DNA of 64,000 bases from assembly GCA_050516505.1 (NCBI GenBank), contig CP191518.1, forward strand, positions 1,550,001-1,614,000. Direction: 5' to 3'. The position numbers and the translations under genes are program-made. Positions within the stretch are counted from its first letter, which is position 1, and each line of letters opens with the position of its first letter. The notes under the pieces are model-generated. The model was not told the origin of the DNA, made no database searches, and saw only the letters and a program-made list of their open reading frames with translations. The DNA comes from Scandinavium ludwigii_A (GTDB taxonomy: Bacteria; Pseudomonadota; Gammaproteobacteria; Enterobacterales; Enterobacteriaceae). Shown one piece after another: positions 1-9,078 of this stretch.

Positions 1-608
1 GCGTGACCATCATGAATGTGCGTCAGGCGCAGCCGCTGGGTCTGGGACACTCCATCCTTTGTGCTCGCCCGATTGTCGGTGACAACCCGTTTGTGGTGGT
101 CCTGCCGGATATCGTGTTGGACAATGCAACCGCCGATCCGATGCGCTACAACCTCGCTTCAATGGTGGCGCGTTTCAATGAAACGGGCCGTAGCCAGGTG
201 CTGGCGAAACACATGGAAGGCGATCTGAGCGAATACTCGCTGATTAAGACCAAAGAGCCGCTCGAAGTGGCAGGTAAAATCAGCCGTATCGTTGATTTTA
301 TTGAAAAGCCGGAACAGAACCAGATCAAGGATTCAGACTTAATGGCCGTGGGTCGTTATGTGCTCTCCGCAGATGTCTGGGCCGAGCTGGAAAAAACGGA
401 ACCTGGTGCATGGGGCCGCGTGCAGTTGACCGACGCCATCGCCGAACTGGCGAAGAAACAGTCTGTTGATGCGGTGCTGATGACGGGCGACAGCTTCGAC
501 TGCGGCAAGAAAATGGGCTACATGCAGGCCTTCGTCAAATATGGGCTGCGCAACCTGAATGAAGGTGCGAAGTTCAGAGATAGCATTAAGAAGCTACTGG
601 TTGACTGA
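1..608 (+). CDS. galF: GalF, UTP-glucose-1-phosphate uridylyltransferase-like protein (5' truncated by window)
   Basis: This is the C-terminal two thirds (about 201 residues) of a GalU/GalF-type nucleotidyltransferase; the reading frame is open to the window edge, so the true start lies outside. The visible part has the family segments QPLGLGHSI, PDIVLDN and DFIEKPE, and ends with KKLLVD. GalF is a GalU paralogue of about 297 residues that is thought to modulate UDP-glucose pyrophosphorylase. Its position immediately upstream of the JUMPstart element and rfb genes is the standard enterobacterial left border of the O-antigen locus, which favours GalF over GalU. Confidence 0.93.
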   Translation, partial: VTIMNVRQAQPLGLGHSILCARPIVGDNPFVVVLPDIVLDNATADPMRYNLASMVARFNETGRSQVLAKHMEGDLSEYSLIKTKEPLEVAGKISRIVDFIEKPEQNQIKDSDLMAVGRYVLSADVWAELEKTEPGAWGRVQLTDAIAELAKKQSVDAVLMTGDSFDCGKKMGYMQAFVKYGLRNLNEGAKFRDSIKKLLVD

Positions 609-634
609 TTTGTAAAGCACGTCAAGCCAGACTA

Positions 635-693
635 AACGGCAGGGGAGGTTATGATGCGTTATTGCGCAATCGTGACCTCACTGCCGTTTTTTG
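635..693 (+). terminator. Rho-independent terminator after galF
   Basis: AACGGCAG (635-642) pairs with CTGCCGTT (681-688), with an inner GAGGTT/GACCTC-type stem, and a T run follows. It separates galF from the O-antigen transcription unit. Confidence 0.75.
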
Positions 694-862
694 CGTTTAA
701 AATCAATGACTAAATTTGGTAGTCATGCATTCAATTTTGTACCGTATTGATGGCATTTTCCCTTGTTTTGAGGCGTAATTAAGACCACAATATTGGATTC
801 GATTGATGGGGCTTATGGCTGAAATTTAGCCATGTAGCCAATTTACATACTGACTTTTCGTG

Positions 863-901
863 CAGTGCACTGGTAGCTGTTGAGCCAGGGGCGGTAGCGT
901 G
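863..901 (+). promoter_or_regulatory. JUMPstart element with ops (RfaH recruitment site)
   Basis: The 39-base block has the layout of the JUMPstart sequence found ahead of enterobacterial polysaccharide operons and ends in the ops core GGCGGTAGCGTG (890-901). RfaH is recruited to RNA polymerase paused at ops and gives anti-termination through long surface-polysaccharide operons. The block lies 83 bases before rfbB. The rest of the 376-base gap (694-862 and 902-984) presumably holds the promoter, but I see no box I can assign with confidence. Confidence 0.93.
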
Positions 902-984
902 TCTGAGAATATGAATAAGCCCTTTTGCCGCGACACTCATAATCCAAACTTTCTCAAATAATAGATCAAGAGCGAAATATAAAA

Positions 985-2070
985 TTGAAAATTCTGGTTA
1001 CTGGCGGTGCGGGATTTATTGGTTCTGCAGTTGTCCGTCATATTATTAATAATACCCAAGATGCAGTCGTAAATGTTGATAAATTAACTTACGCTGGCAA
1101 CCTTGAATCTCTGGCTGAAATTGAAAATAGCAAACGCTATGCATTTGAGCAGGCGGATATATGTGACAGTCAAGCATTAGCGCGTATTTTTGCAGAACAT
1201 CAGCCTGATGCTGTCATGCATCTTGCGGCAGAGAGCCATGTGGACCGTTCTATTACAGGGCCTGCTGCGTTTGTTGAAACGAATATCGTCGGTACCTATG
1301 TCTTACTGGAAGCTGCGCGTAAATACTGGTCTGAATTGAGTGCGGACAAAAAAGCGGCATTCCGTTTCCACCATATTTCTACAGATGAAGTTTACGGCGA
1401 TCTACCTCATCCGGATGAGGTAGCTGCAGGAAGTGAACTTCCTCTGTTTACAGAAACAACGGCATACGAACCGAGCAGCCCATATTCTGCGTCCAAGGCA
1501 TCGAGCGATCATTTAGTCCGCGCCTGGATGCGAACCTATGGCTTGCCAACGATTGTGACAAATTGTTCGAACAATTATGGTCCATACCACTTCCCAGAGA
1601 AGCTGATCCCGCTGGTAATTCTTAACGCACTGGAGGGTAAGCCTTTACCAATCTATGGCAAAGGCGACCAGATCCGTGACTGGCTGTATGTCGAAGATCA
1701 TGCTCGCGCACTCTATACCGTCGTGACACAGGGCGAAAAAGGTGAAACCTATAATATCGGGGGCCACAATGAGAAGAAGAACCTCGATGTGGTTCAAACC
1801 ATCTGTGACTTGCTGGATGAAATTGTGCCGAAAGAAGGCTCATATTGTGATCAGATAACCTATGTTACTGACCGTCCAGGTCACGACCGCCGTTATGCGA
1901 TTGATGCTGAAAAGATTAGCCGCGAGTTGGGATGGAAGCCAGAAGAAACATTTGAGACAGGTATACGTAAAACGGTCGAGTGGTACCTGGCTAACACTTG
2001 CTGGGTTGAAAACGTTAAAAGCGGGGCTTATCAGTCATGGATAGAACAGAACTACCAGGAACGTAATTAA
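985..2070 (+). CDS. rfbB: dTDP-glucose 4,6-dehydratase
   Basis: RfbB/RmlB catalyses the second step of dTDP-L-rhamnose synthesis, making dTDP-4-keto-6-deoxyglucose. The protein is 361 residues, the usual length. It shows the Rossmann motif GGAGFIG near the N-terminus, STDEVYG, and the SDR catalytic YSASK near residue 167. The start is TTG at 985, chosen because the conserved N-terminus MKILVTGG begins there and no ATG is available upstream. Its TAA stop overlaps the rfbD start by one base (TAATG), which indicates translational coupling. Confidence 0.96.
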   Translation: MKILVTGGAGFIGSAVVRHIINNTQDAVVNVDKLTYAGNLESLAEIENSKRYAFEQADICDSQALARIFAEHQPDAVMHLAAESHVDRSITGPAAFVETNIVGTYVLLEAARKYWSELSADKKAAFRFHHISTDEVYGDLPHPDEVAAGSELPLFTETTAYEPSSPYSASKASSDHLVRAWMRTYGLPTIVTNCSNNYGPYHFPEKLIPLVILNALEGKPLPIYGKGDQIRDWLYVEDHARALYTVVTQGEKGETYNIGGHNEKKNLDVVQTICDLLDEIVPKEGSYCDQITYVTDRPGHDRRYAIDAEKISRELGWKPEETFETGIRKTVEWYLANTCWVENVKSGAYQSWIEQNYQERN

Positions 2071-2969
2071 TGAATATCTTACTTTTTGGTAAAACAGGGC
2101 AGGTAGGCTGGGAACTCCAGCGGTCTCTGGCTCCATTGGGTAACGTCATTGCACTTGATGTCCAATCTACAGAGTACTGCGGTGACTTTAGTAACCCAGA
2201 AGGGATCGCGGCCACTGTACGTGCCATTAAGCCGGACGTTATCGTCAATGCTGCGGCACATACTGCTGTTGATAAAGCCGAATCTGAACCTGATTTTGCG
2301 CAGTTACTCAATGCCACCAGTGTTGAAGCGATAGCCAAAGAAGCATCCAAGATTGGTGCCTGGGTGGTTCACTATTCAACGGATTATGTGTTCCCAGGAA
2401 ATGGTGATAAACCATGGCATGAAGATGATGCTACTTATCCGTTGAATGTCTATGGCCAAACGAAGCTTGACGGCGAAAAAGCATTACAGGAGCATTGTCC
2501 TAAGCATCTTATTTTCCGTACCAGTTGGGTCTATGCAGGCAAAGGTAATAATTTTGCGAAGACCATGCTTCGTCTTGCAAAAGAGCGCGCTGAGCTTTCT
2601 GTAATAAACGACCAGTTCGGTGCACCTACTGGGGCAGAACTTCTGGCTGATTGCACAGCCCACGCAATTCGTGTTGCAATGAACAGACCTGAAGTTGCGG
2701 GCCTGTATCATCTGGTGGCTTCAGGTACGACAACTTGGCATGACTACGCTGCTCTGGTGTTTGATGAAGCCCGTAAAGCAGGAATAGAGCTGGCACTGAA
2801 AAAATTAAATGCTGTAGAGACAACTGCATTTCCTACGCCGGCCATCAGGCCCAATAATTCACGGTTAGACACCCATAAATTCCAGGACAGTTTTAAGTTA
2901 GTGCTCCCCCAATGGGAAATGGGTGTCAAACGTATGCTGGCAGAGTTGTTTACAGCTCAATCTATCTGA
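2070..2969 (+). CDS. rfbD: dTDP-4-dehydrorhamnose reductase
   Basis: RfbD/RmlD carries out the last step to dTDP-L-rhamnose, the NAD(P)H-dependent reduction of the 4-keto sugar. The 299-residue length is typical. FGKTGQVG at the N-terminus is the nucleotide-binding loop, and STDYVF followed by YGQTK carries the SDR Ser and Tyr/Lys active-site residues. It is the second gene of the rfbBDAC set and is coupled to rfbB by a one-base overlap. Confidence 0.96.
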   Translation: MNILLFGKTGQVGWELQRSLAPLGNVIALDVQSTEYCGDFSNPEGIAATVRAIKPDVIVNAAAHTAVDKAESEPDFAQLLNATSVEAIAKEASKIGAWVVHYSTDYVFPGNGDKPWHEDDATYPLNVYGQTKLDGEKALQEHCPKHLIFRTSWVYAGKGNNFAKTMLRLAKERAELSVINDQFGAPTGAELLADCTAHAIRVAMNRPEVAGLYHLVASGTTTWHDYAALVFDEARKAGIELALKKLNAVETTAFPTPAIRPNNSRLDTHKFQDSFKLVLPQWEMGVKRMLAELFTAQSI

Positions 2970-3018
2970 AAAATCATTAAGATGCCCTATTGTGGGCATT
3001 TTGCATTTATTGAGAAAA

Positions 3019-3900
3019 ATGATGACTACGCGTAAAGGTATTATTCTTGCCGGAGGCTCCGGTACTCGTCTCTACCCGGTGACAATGGCGGTGAGCAAGC
3101 AACTGTTACCAATTTACGACAAACCGATGATTTATTACCCGTTATCCACTCTTATGCTGGCGGGGATTAAAGATATCTTGATCATCAGTACTCCGCAGGA
3201 TACGCCACGATTCGAACAATTACTTGGTGATGGCAGCCAATGGGGATTGAACCTTCAATATAAAGTCCAGCCAAACCCGGACGGCTTAGCACAGGCATTT
3301 ATTTTAGGTGAAGAGTTTATTGGCACAGACGATTGTGCATTGGTGCTGGGTGATAACATTTTCTATGGTCATGACTTACCTAAGTTAATGGATGGAGCGA
3401 CTTCTCAGGAAAATGGCGCAACAGTATTTGCGTACCACGTCAACGATCCAGAGCGTTATGGCGTCGTCGAGTTCGATAAAAATGGCACCGCGATAAGCCT
3501 GGAAGAAAAGCCGCTTGAACCGAAGAGTAATTATGCGGTGACCGGGCTTTATTTCTATGACAACAGTGTCGTGGAAATGGCAAAAAATCTGAAACCTTCT
3601 GCTCGTGGAGAGCTGGAAATCACAGACATCAACCGTATTTACATGGAGCAGGGACGTCTGTCAGTTGCCATGATGGGGCGTGGTTATGCCTGGTTAGATA
3701 CCGGAACACACCAGAGTCTGATTGAGGCGAGTAACTTTATCGCGACGATCGAGGAACGGCAGGGTTTAAAAGTTGCTTGCCCGGAAGAGATTGCGTATCG
3801 CAAAGGATTTATTGACGCTGAGCAGGTTAAAAAACTGGCGGCTCCACTAGCTAAAAATGCTTATGGCCAGTATTTACTGAAAATGATTAAGGGTTATTAA
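3019..3900 (+). CDS. rfbA: Glucose-1-phosphate thymidylyltransferase
   Basis: RfbA/RmlA makes dTDP-glucose from dTTP and glucose 1-phosphate, the entry step to dTDP-rhamnose. The GGSGTRLYP signature lies at the N-terminus, followed by VSKQLLPIYDKPMIYYP. The frame is open from 2923, but family alignment (MTTRKGIILAGG) puts the start at the tandem ATG codons 3019/3022, giving 293 or 292 residues. The upstream part would overlap the end of rfbD and has no family resemblance. Confidence 0.95.
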   Translation: MMTTRKGIILAGGSGTRLYPVTMAVSKQLLPIYDKPMIYYPLSTLMLAGIKDILIISTPQDTPRFEQLLGDGSQWGLNLQYKVQPNPDGLAQAFILGEEFIGTDDCALVLGDNIFYGHDLPKLMDGATSQENGATVFAYHVNDPERYGVVEFDKNGTAISLEEKPLEPKSNYAVTGLYFYDNSVVEMAKNLKPSARGELEITDINRIYMEQGRLSVAMMGRGYAWLDTGTHQSLIEASNFIATIEERQGLKVACPEEIAYRKGFIDAEQVKKLAAPLAKNAYGQYLLKMIKGY

Positions 3901-3903
3901 TCA

Positions 3904-4440
3904 ATGAATGTGATCAGAACTGAAATTCCAGATGTATTGATTTTTGAACCTAAAGTCTTTGGCGATGACCGTGGCTTTTTCTTTGAAAGTTTTAATCAGA
4001 AAATATTTGAAGAGGCCGTCGGCCGCAAGATTGAATTCGTTCAGGACAATCACTCTAAATCCAGTAAGGGTGTTCTTCGTGGGCTTCACTACCAGCTAGA
4101 ACCATATGCTCAAGGGAAACTGGTTCGCTGCGTTGCAGGCGAAGTATTTGATGTTGCAGTAGATATTAGAAAAGCATCACCAACATTTGGTAAATGGGTT
4201 GGTGTGAAATTATCTGCTGAAAACAAGCGTCAATTATGGATCCCAGAAGGTTTTGCTCATGGCTTTCTGGTTTTGAGCGAAATGGCTGAATTTGTTTATA
4301 AAACAACAAATTATTATCGGCCTGAAAGTGAGGGGAGTATTCTTTGGAATGACAGTCGCATCGGGATTACTTGGCCAGAAGTAAAAAACATCAAGTTATC
4401 AGATAAAGACAAACTTGCCAAAAGAATGGAATTTATTTAA
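3904..4440 (+). CDS. rfbC: dTDP-4-dehydrorhamnose 3,5-epimerase
   Basis: RfbC/RmlC is the 3,5-epimerase that completes the four-enzyme dTDP-L-rhamnose set. It has 178 residues, the usual size for this cupin-fold enzyme. Visible family segments are GDDRGFFFESFN, VLRGLHYQ (active-site His) and IPEGFAHGF. It begins three bases after rfbA and is followed within 14 bases by the flippase gene. Base composition falls toward AT within and after this gene, marking the passage from the shared rfb genes to the serotype-specific part. Confidence 0.95.
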   Translation: MNVIRTEIPDVLIFEPKVFGDDRGFFFESFNQKIFEEAVGRKIEFVQDNHSKSSKGVLRGLHYQLEPYAQGKLVRCVAGEVFDVAVDIRKASPTFGKWVGVKLSAENKRQLWIPEGFAHGFLVLSEMAEFVYKTTNYYRPESEGSILWNDSRIGITWPEVKNIKLSDKDKLAKRMEFI

Positions 4441-4453
4441 GTGGGATTTGTAA

Positions 4454-5695
4454 GTGAGCCTAGTAAAAAATACATTTTGGAATTTAAGTGGCTATATTAT
4501 ACCCTCTGTAATAGCTATACCTGCGCTTGGATATTTGGCTCGAACGCTTGGGCCTGAAAGATTCGGCCTTTATACATTAGCCGTAGCACTTGTAGGTTAT
4601 GCAAGTATATTCGATGCAGGTCTGACGAGAGCTGTTATACGTGAGGTTTCATTCAATAGAGATAATGAGAGTGAAGTAAAAAAAATAATCTCTAACTCAA
4701 CATTTATTTTAGTTGTTCTCGGGTTTATTGGTGGTTTGAGTGTTTTTTTTGGTGCTCAACATATTATAAACCTTCTTAAGGTTGGTGTGAATTATCAAAA
4801 AGAAGTTACTTTTTCTATTGAACTACTTGGTATAACAATACCTCTTTTTCTACTAAATCAGGTCTGGCTTGGAACATTAGAAGGGTTTGAGCAATTCAAG
4901 AAACTTAATATAATAAAAAGCTTTAATAGCTCATTTATTGCTGGTTTCCCTGCATTATTTATTTTTTTTAAATCTGATTTGGTTTTTGCGATTATGGGAC
5001 TATTGATCGCAAGAGCAACTTCTTTATTAATAACATTTTTTGCATGTAGGAAGCATGTCATAGGTGCTGGAATAAAAATAGACCGTCTTACTACTGTGAG
5101 ATTACTAAAGTATGGAGGCTGGATCACTGTCAGTAATATCGTCAGCCCATTAATGACTTATTTAGACAGATTTTTAATTTCAAATATTTCAGGTGCAGCA
5201 AATGTTGCATTTTATACTGCACCATCTGAAGGGGTTCAACGGTTAACAATCATTCCTGGGGCGCTTTCCCGTGCAGTTTTTCCAAAGTTAAGCCGTTTTA
5301 CAAATAATGAAGAAAGAAAAAGTCAGCAAATTTTAGCATACATATTAATGACTATTGCTATATTGCCGTTATGCATATTTGGGTTTTTGTTTTCCTCAAA
5401 AATAATGACGCTATGGCTTGGGGGCGATTATTCAGGGCTATCAGGTACAATTCTTCAAATATTGTTAATCGGTTTCTTTTTTAATTGTATAGCACAAATT
5501 CCATTTTCCTCAATTCAGGCGGCAGGTAAATCAAGAACAACTGCTTTATTACACCTTTGCGAAGTAGTTCCGTATCTGATTCTGCTATATTCATTCATAC
5601 ATTTGTATGGTCTTATTGGCGCAGCATTTGCATGGTCCATAAGAACATCAATAGATTGCTTAGTTCTAATCTTTCTAAGCAGAAAAATCAAATAG
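4454..5695 (+). CDS. wzx: O-antigen flippase (Wzx)
   Basis: This is a 413-residue polytopic membrane protein of the MOP superfamily, with roughly 12 hydrophobic segments. The N-terminus (LVKNTFWNLSGYIIPSV, then GLYTLAVALVGYASIFDAGL) is characteristic of polysaccharide flippases. Wzx moves undecaprenyl-diphosphate-linked repeat units to the periplasmic face of the inner membrane. The start is GTG at 4454 with GGGA about eight bases upstream. It is AT-rich and follows rfbC, the usual place for wzx. Wzx proteins vary widely, so the role is certain as a family but the substrate is not known. Confidence 0.9.
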   Translation: MSLVKNTFWNLSGYIIPSVIAIPALGYLARTLGPERFGLYTLAVALVGYASIFDAGLTRAVIREVSFNRDNESEVKKIISNSTFILVVLGFIGGLSVFFGAQHIINLLKVGVNYQKEVTFSIELLGITIPLFLLNQVWLGTLEGFEQFKKLNIIKSFNSSFIAGFPALFIFFKSDLVFAIMGLLIARATSLLITFFACRKHVIGAGIKIDRLTTVRLLKYGGWITVSNIVSPLMTYLDRFLISNISGAANVAFYTAPSEGVQRLTIIPGALSRAVFPKLSRFTNNEERKSQQILAYILMTIAILPLCIFGFLFSSKIMTLWLGGDYSGLSGTILQILLIGFFFNCIAQIPFSSIQAAGKSRTTALLHLCEVVPYLILLYSFIHLYGLIGAAFAWSIRTSIDCLVLIFLSRKIK

Positions 5696-5706
5696 ATTAG
5701 AGTTTT

Positions 5707-5754
5707 ATGAATATGAATATGAATATGAATATGAATATGAATATGAATATGAAT
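5707..5754 (+). repeat. Eight tandem ATGAAT hexamers
   Basis: Eight uninterrupted copies of ATGAAT run from 5707 to 5754, directly after wzx. Each copy supplies an in-frame ATG, giving a Met-Asn repeat at the N-terminus of the small ORF that follows. A hexamer tract can change length by slippage without changing frame. Confidence 0.97.
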
Positions 5755-5937
5755 GTGTCAATTTTGTGTGAAAATTCTTTAGTATATTTTTGTCGCCAAT
5801 ATTTCATTTTTTTATATTCTTCATGTCAAAATGACGAGGAGAAAGATATCTGTAAATCAATCATGCTTTGTGGTCGTTATTATAAATTAATTAATGTAAT
5901 CGCGAATAAGTATTCAGAGTGCATCTATGGAAAATAA
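5707..5937 (+). CDS. Small hypothetical ORF starting in the hexamer repeat
   Basis: I do not recognise this 76-codon frame. It opens with eight Met-Asn repeats and continues with a Cys-, Tyr- and Ile-rich segment. It overlaps the next gene (wzy, from 5927) by 11 bases. No convincing ribosome-binding site precedes the first ATG. It sits between wzx and wzy where no protein is needed, and could be a chance frame or the remnant of an accessory gene. The end overlap with wzy is the only hint of translation. Confidence 0.3.
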   Translation: MNMNMNMNMNMNMNMNVSILCENSLVYFCRQYFIFLYSSCQNDEEKDICKSIMLCGRYYKLINVIANKYSECIYGK

Positions 5938-6928
5938 TATTAGAAGTATGAATGTTATTTTATATTGTCTACTTGCGGTGATTCTTATTTCATTGGCAAC
6001 ATTCAGAACCATAGGGATCGATGCTGATTCATTATCATACCTTGAGGCATATAAGTCATTTAGACTCGGTGAAATATCGATTGTCGAACCAACTTTTAAT
6101 CTGTTTTCCGCATTAGCAAATAGTTTTTTCGGTAGTGGTGGTATTGTTTTAGTATTTTTTTTCTATAGTTTTATAGCAGTGACGTTGAAGTTGTATGTTA
6201 TTCATAACTACTCAAGAGAAAAAATACTATCTATAATTATATATTTGTGCATGTTTTACATTTTGCACGAATTTACACAAATTCGTGCGGGGGTGGCTGC
6301 CGCATTTTTTATATATTCGCTACCAAATTTGATAAATGGAGAGAAAAGAAATTACCTTTTTAAAATTTTAATAGCATGTACATTTCATTTAAGCGCAGTA
6401 TTACTTCTACCCTTGGTATTTCTTTCCAATAAAAAGATAAATTTCTATTTTGTTTTTATTTTCCCACTGTTATGTTTAGGAATTGTGCTCGCTATTGGTG
6501 ATGTAAGCTCACTTTTAATACAGGTATTTGAGCATTTTCCAGGGATCATTGGAAACAAAATTATTTCCTATATAAACGGGGCTCAACTTTATGGGCGATT
6601 TGATAATGTTAATATATTTAGCAAGATAACAATATCAACATATATTATCTTTATAGTATATTTTTTTGGGGTGTTGAAGTCGAAATGCTATGATGAAAGT
6701 GATATAATTTTCCTGAAAATATTTAGCATTATGCTTTCAGTCTTTTATATTTTTTCTAGTGTGCCTGTATTGGCATCTAGGACCTTTGAGTTATTATCAG
6801 CTTCGTTTATCTTATCATTTCCTCATATTATTAAGAAATTCAGACCAAGTATAGTCCCCTATGTTTTGTTTGTGATTTGGTTATTGGTTTATTTATATGT
6901 GGTCAATTTTAAACTTATTGGATTATGA
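5927..6928 (+). CDS. wzy: O-antigen polymerase (Wzy), EpsG-like
   Basis: This 333-residue, very hydrophobic protein has about 10 predicted membrane segments. The TQIRAGVAAAFFIYS segment and the later THL-type motif FHLSAVLLLPLVFL are typical of EpsG-family Wzy polymerases, which join O-units en bloc in the periplasm. A second ATG at 5948 could also be the start. The stop overlaps the next gene by four bases (ATGA). Low GC and position after wzx fit an O-antigen polymerase. The linkage formed cannot be told from sequence. Confidence 0.85.
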   Translation: MENNIRSMNVILYCLLAVILISLATFRTIGIDADSLSYLEAYKSFRLGEISIVEPTFNLFSALANSFFGSGGIVLVFFFYSFIAVTLKLYVIHNYSREKILSIIIYLCMFYILHEFTQIRAGVAAAFFIYSLPNLINGEKRNYLFKILIACTFHLSAVLLLPLVFLSNKKINFYFVFIFPLLCLGIVLAIGDVSSLLIQVFEHFPGIIGNKIISYINGAQLYGRFDNVNIFSKITISTYIIFIVYFFGVLKSKCYDESDIIFLKIFSIMLSVFYIFSSVPVLASRTFELLSASFILSFPHIIKKFRPSIVPYVLFVIWLLVYLYVVNFKLIGL

Positions 6929-7977
6929 ATATGCAATATCATAAAAATACCAAGGCTCTTATTGTTTTACTTAATTGGAATGGAGCTGAGCTTACTATTG
7001 ATTGCTGTGATAGTTTATTGAACTTAAATACTAAAGAACAGGATGTTTTTATTGTCGATAACTTTTCAATATTAGAAGATTATAAATTATTAGAAAACTA
7101 TCTTCGTGAGAATTGTGTTTGCAGTAGCATTATTCAGGGGGAGCAGACACTAAATGATTTAAGAGATGTATATAATATTGAGAGTATAACCCAGTATGAT
7201 TTTTTAAACGGTACAAAAATTCTTTTGGCCCGCTCGTTGACCAATAATGGGTTTTCAAGAGGGTGTAACTTTGGTGCTTTAGTTGCGCGAGCATTAAAAT
7301 ACCCTGAAATACTTCTATTGAATAATGACACTGTCGTAGAAAATGATTTCCTGGAAATATTACAATCTCAATTTCAAAACAATGATATTGTTATCCCCCA
7401 AATAAGATATTTTGAGCCTAGAAATATAATTTGGAATTGTGGTGGTGAAATCAATAGATTTGGCAAGCGTACATATCTTTATGCAAATAAAAATGCCTCT
7501 GTCATGAAATTGCCAAATGATACTATCCCGATAAGTTTTGCAACTGGGTGCTGTATGCTTATGCGAACTGATTTCTATATAGGAATGGGGATGTTTACAG
7601 AAGATTTCTTTTTCGGCGAAGAAGATATCGATTTCGCTTTAAGATTAAAAAAAATAAAAGCCAAAGTTGTATGTGCTCCACAGTCAATAATTTACCATAA
7701 AGTTGGTGCTAGTTTAGCAGGCGATCTTACAAAGACTCAAAGAAAAGCTTTTATTCATTATTTAAATAGAATGATTAATATGAAAAAACATCTTGGGTTA
7801 ACTTGGTATCTATGGCTCATTCCTGCAATAATCAAAATGATAATTAATTTATTTCGCTTGTATGATATGAATGTTATCGAAGTTAATTCATTTGTATTTA
7901 AATTGTTATCTGCCTCAATTAAAAAGAATAGAGTCGAAAAAGAGTACTTCGAAAAAATAATGAATAGCGGGTACTGA
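6925..7977 (+). CDS. Family 2 glycosyltransferase (rhamnosyltransferase-like)
   Basis: This 350-residue cytoplasmic GT-A glycosyltransferase builds part of the O-unit. The N-terminus IVLLNWNGAELTIDCCDSLL is the GT2 nucleotide-binding start. LLLNNDTVVENDFLE holds the DXD-equivalent acidic site, GFSRGCNFG is typical of rhamnosyltransferase-type GT2 enzymes, and EEDIDFALRLKK is the ED-type catalytic-base region. The hydrophobic stretch near residue 285 may associate with the membrane. It is coupled to wzy by ATGA. Donor and linkage are unknown; rhamnose is a reasonable guess because the cluster makes dTDP-rhamnose. Confidence 0.85.
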   Translation: MNMQYHKNTKALIVLLNWNGAELTIDCCDSLLNLNTKEQDVFIVDNFSILEDYKLLENYLRENCVCSSIIQGEQTLNDLRDVYNIESITQYDFLNGTKILLARSLTNNGFSRGCNFGALVARALKYPEILLLNNDTVVENDFLEILQSQFQNNDIVIPQIRYFEPRNIIWNCGGEINRFGKRTYLYANKNASVMKLPNDTIPISFATGCCMLMRTDFYIGMGMFTEDFFFGEEDIDFALRLKKIKAKVVCAPQSIIYHKVGASLAGDLTKTQRKAFIHYLNRMINMKKHLGLTWYLWLIPAIIKMIINLFRLYDMNVIEVNSFVFKLLSASIKKNRVEKEYFEKIMNSGY

Positions 7978-7979
7978 AA

Positions 7980-9065
7980 ATGAAAATTGCGATTGTTATT
8001 CCTACGTTGAAACTCGGTGGTGCAGAAAAAATTGCCAGAGATACTGCTCTTTGTTTTGAAAGAATGGGACATGATGTTAGTATCATATTATTCAAGGGGG
8101 ATGTGGAATTACAAGTTCCCAAAACAATAAAAATATATAAGTGCAATAAAGGGTTTATATCACTTCTTAACGTATTGTATACAGGATCTTTTGATTTTTG
8201 CATAAGCTATATGGAAAGGGCTAATTTACTTTCTTCGATAGCTACTAAGATATTGCATATTGAACATTGTGCTACAGTGCATACTGCGCCTGATGCGGGA
8301 TTCCGACTTAGAAGTAAAAAAAATCAGGTTGCAATATCCTTTACCTATCGACTAATTAAAATGTTAAATACAAAAGTAGTGGGTGTGTGTAAAGGTATTG
8401 TTTCTGATTTGAAAACTAGTTATGGAATTAACAATTCCTATGTAATTCCTAACTTTATAGATACTAGTCTGGTCAATCAGTTAGCCAATACTAACGAACC
8501 CCATGAGTCATTTGATTTTATATTTGTGGGGAGGTTATCTAAAATTAAAGGTTGTAATATTTTAATCAAGGCGCTTGGTGGTATTAAAGATGAAATCATA
8601 GAAAAAAAAGTTAGAATAGGGATTATTGGTGATGGGCCAGAGCGCGAAAATATTGAAGCTTTAATAGAACGCTATAATCTAAGTGACGCTGTGACTATGC
8701 TTGGATCTAAAGATAACCCCTATCCGTACATTAAAAATTCCACCTATCTTGTTGTTCCGTCTTATGCTGAAGGGTTTGGCTTAGTAGTTCTGGAAGGATT
8801 GTCTTTGGGGACGCGTATCATATATTCAAAATGTGATTTTGGGCCTCAAGAAATCATCAGCGAAAACTTCAACGAACTAGAATCACTTGGGTTTAAAAAC
8901 CCTAATATCAACTCTGATGCTGCAATTGAAGATCTCAAAAGAATTTTGCACATCGAGTTAAATAAAATGATTCCTTTTGATCCGATAACGATCCGTGAAC
9001 GTATTGATTTATTTTATAGTCCGCAAAAAACATGCGAAATGTTCTTGAGCTTGGTAGGCAAATGA
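7980..9065 (+). CDS. Family 4 glycosyltransferase
   Basis: This 361-residue GT-B glycosyltransferase starts two bases after the preceding gene. The N-terminal domain opens with IPTLKLGGAEKIARD. The C-terminal domain has FVGRLSKIKGCNILIKAL, GDGPERENIEALI and the GT4 signature PSYAEGFGLVVLEGLSLG, which contains the EX7E catalytic pattern. It probably adds one sugar to the lipid-linked O-unit on the cytoplasmic side; the donor cannot be read from the sequence. Confidence 0.87.
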   Translation: MKIAIVIPTLKLGGAEKIARDTALCFERMGHDVSIILFKGDVELQVPKTIKIYKCNKGFISLLNVLYTGSFDFCISYMERANLLSSIATKILHIEHCATVHTAPDAGFRLRSKKNQVAISFTYRLIKMLNTKVVGVCKGIVSDLKTSYGINNSYVIPNFIDTSLVNQLANTNEPHESFDFIFVGRLSKIKGCNILIKALGGIKDEIIEKKVRIGIIGDGPERENIEALIERYNLSDAVTMLGSKDNPYPYIKNSTYLVVPSYAEGFGLVVLEGLSLGTRIIYSKCDFGPQEIISENFNELESLGFKNPNINSDAAIEDLKRILHIELNKMIPFDPITIRERIDLFYSPQKTCEMFLSLVGK

Positions 9066-9078
9066 CATGGGAGATTTG

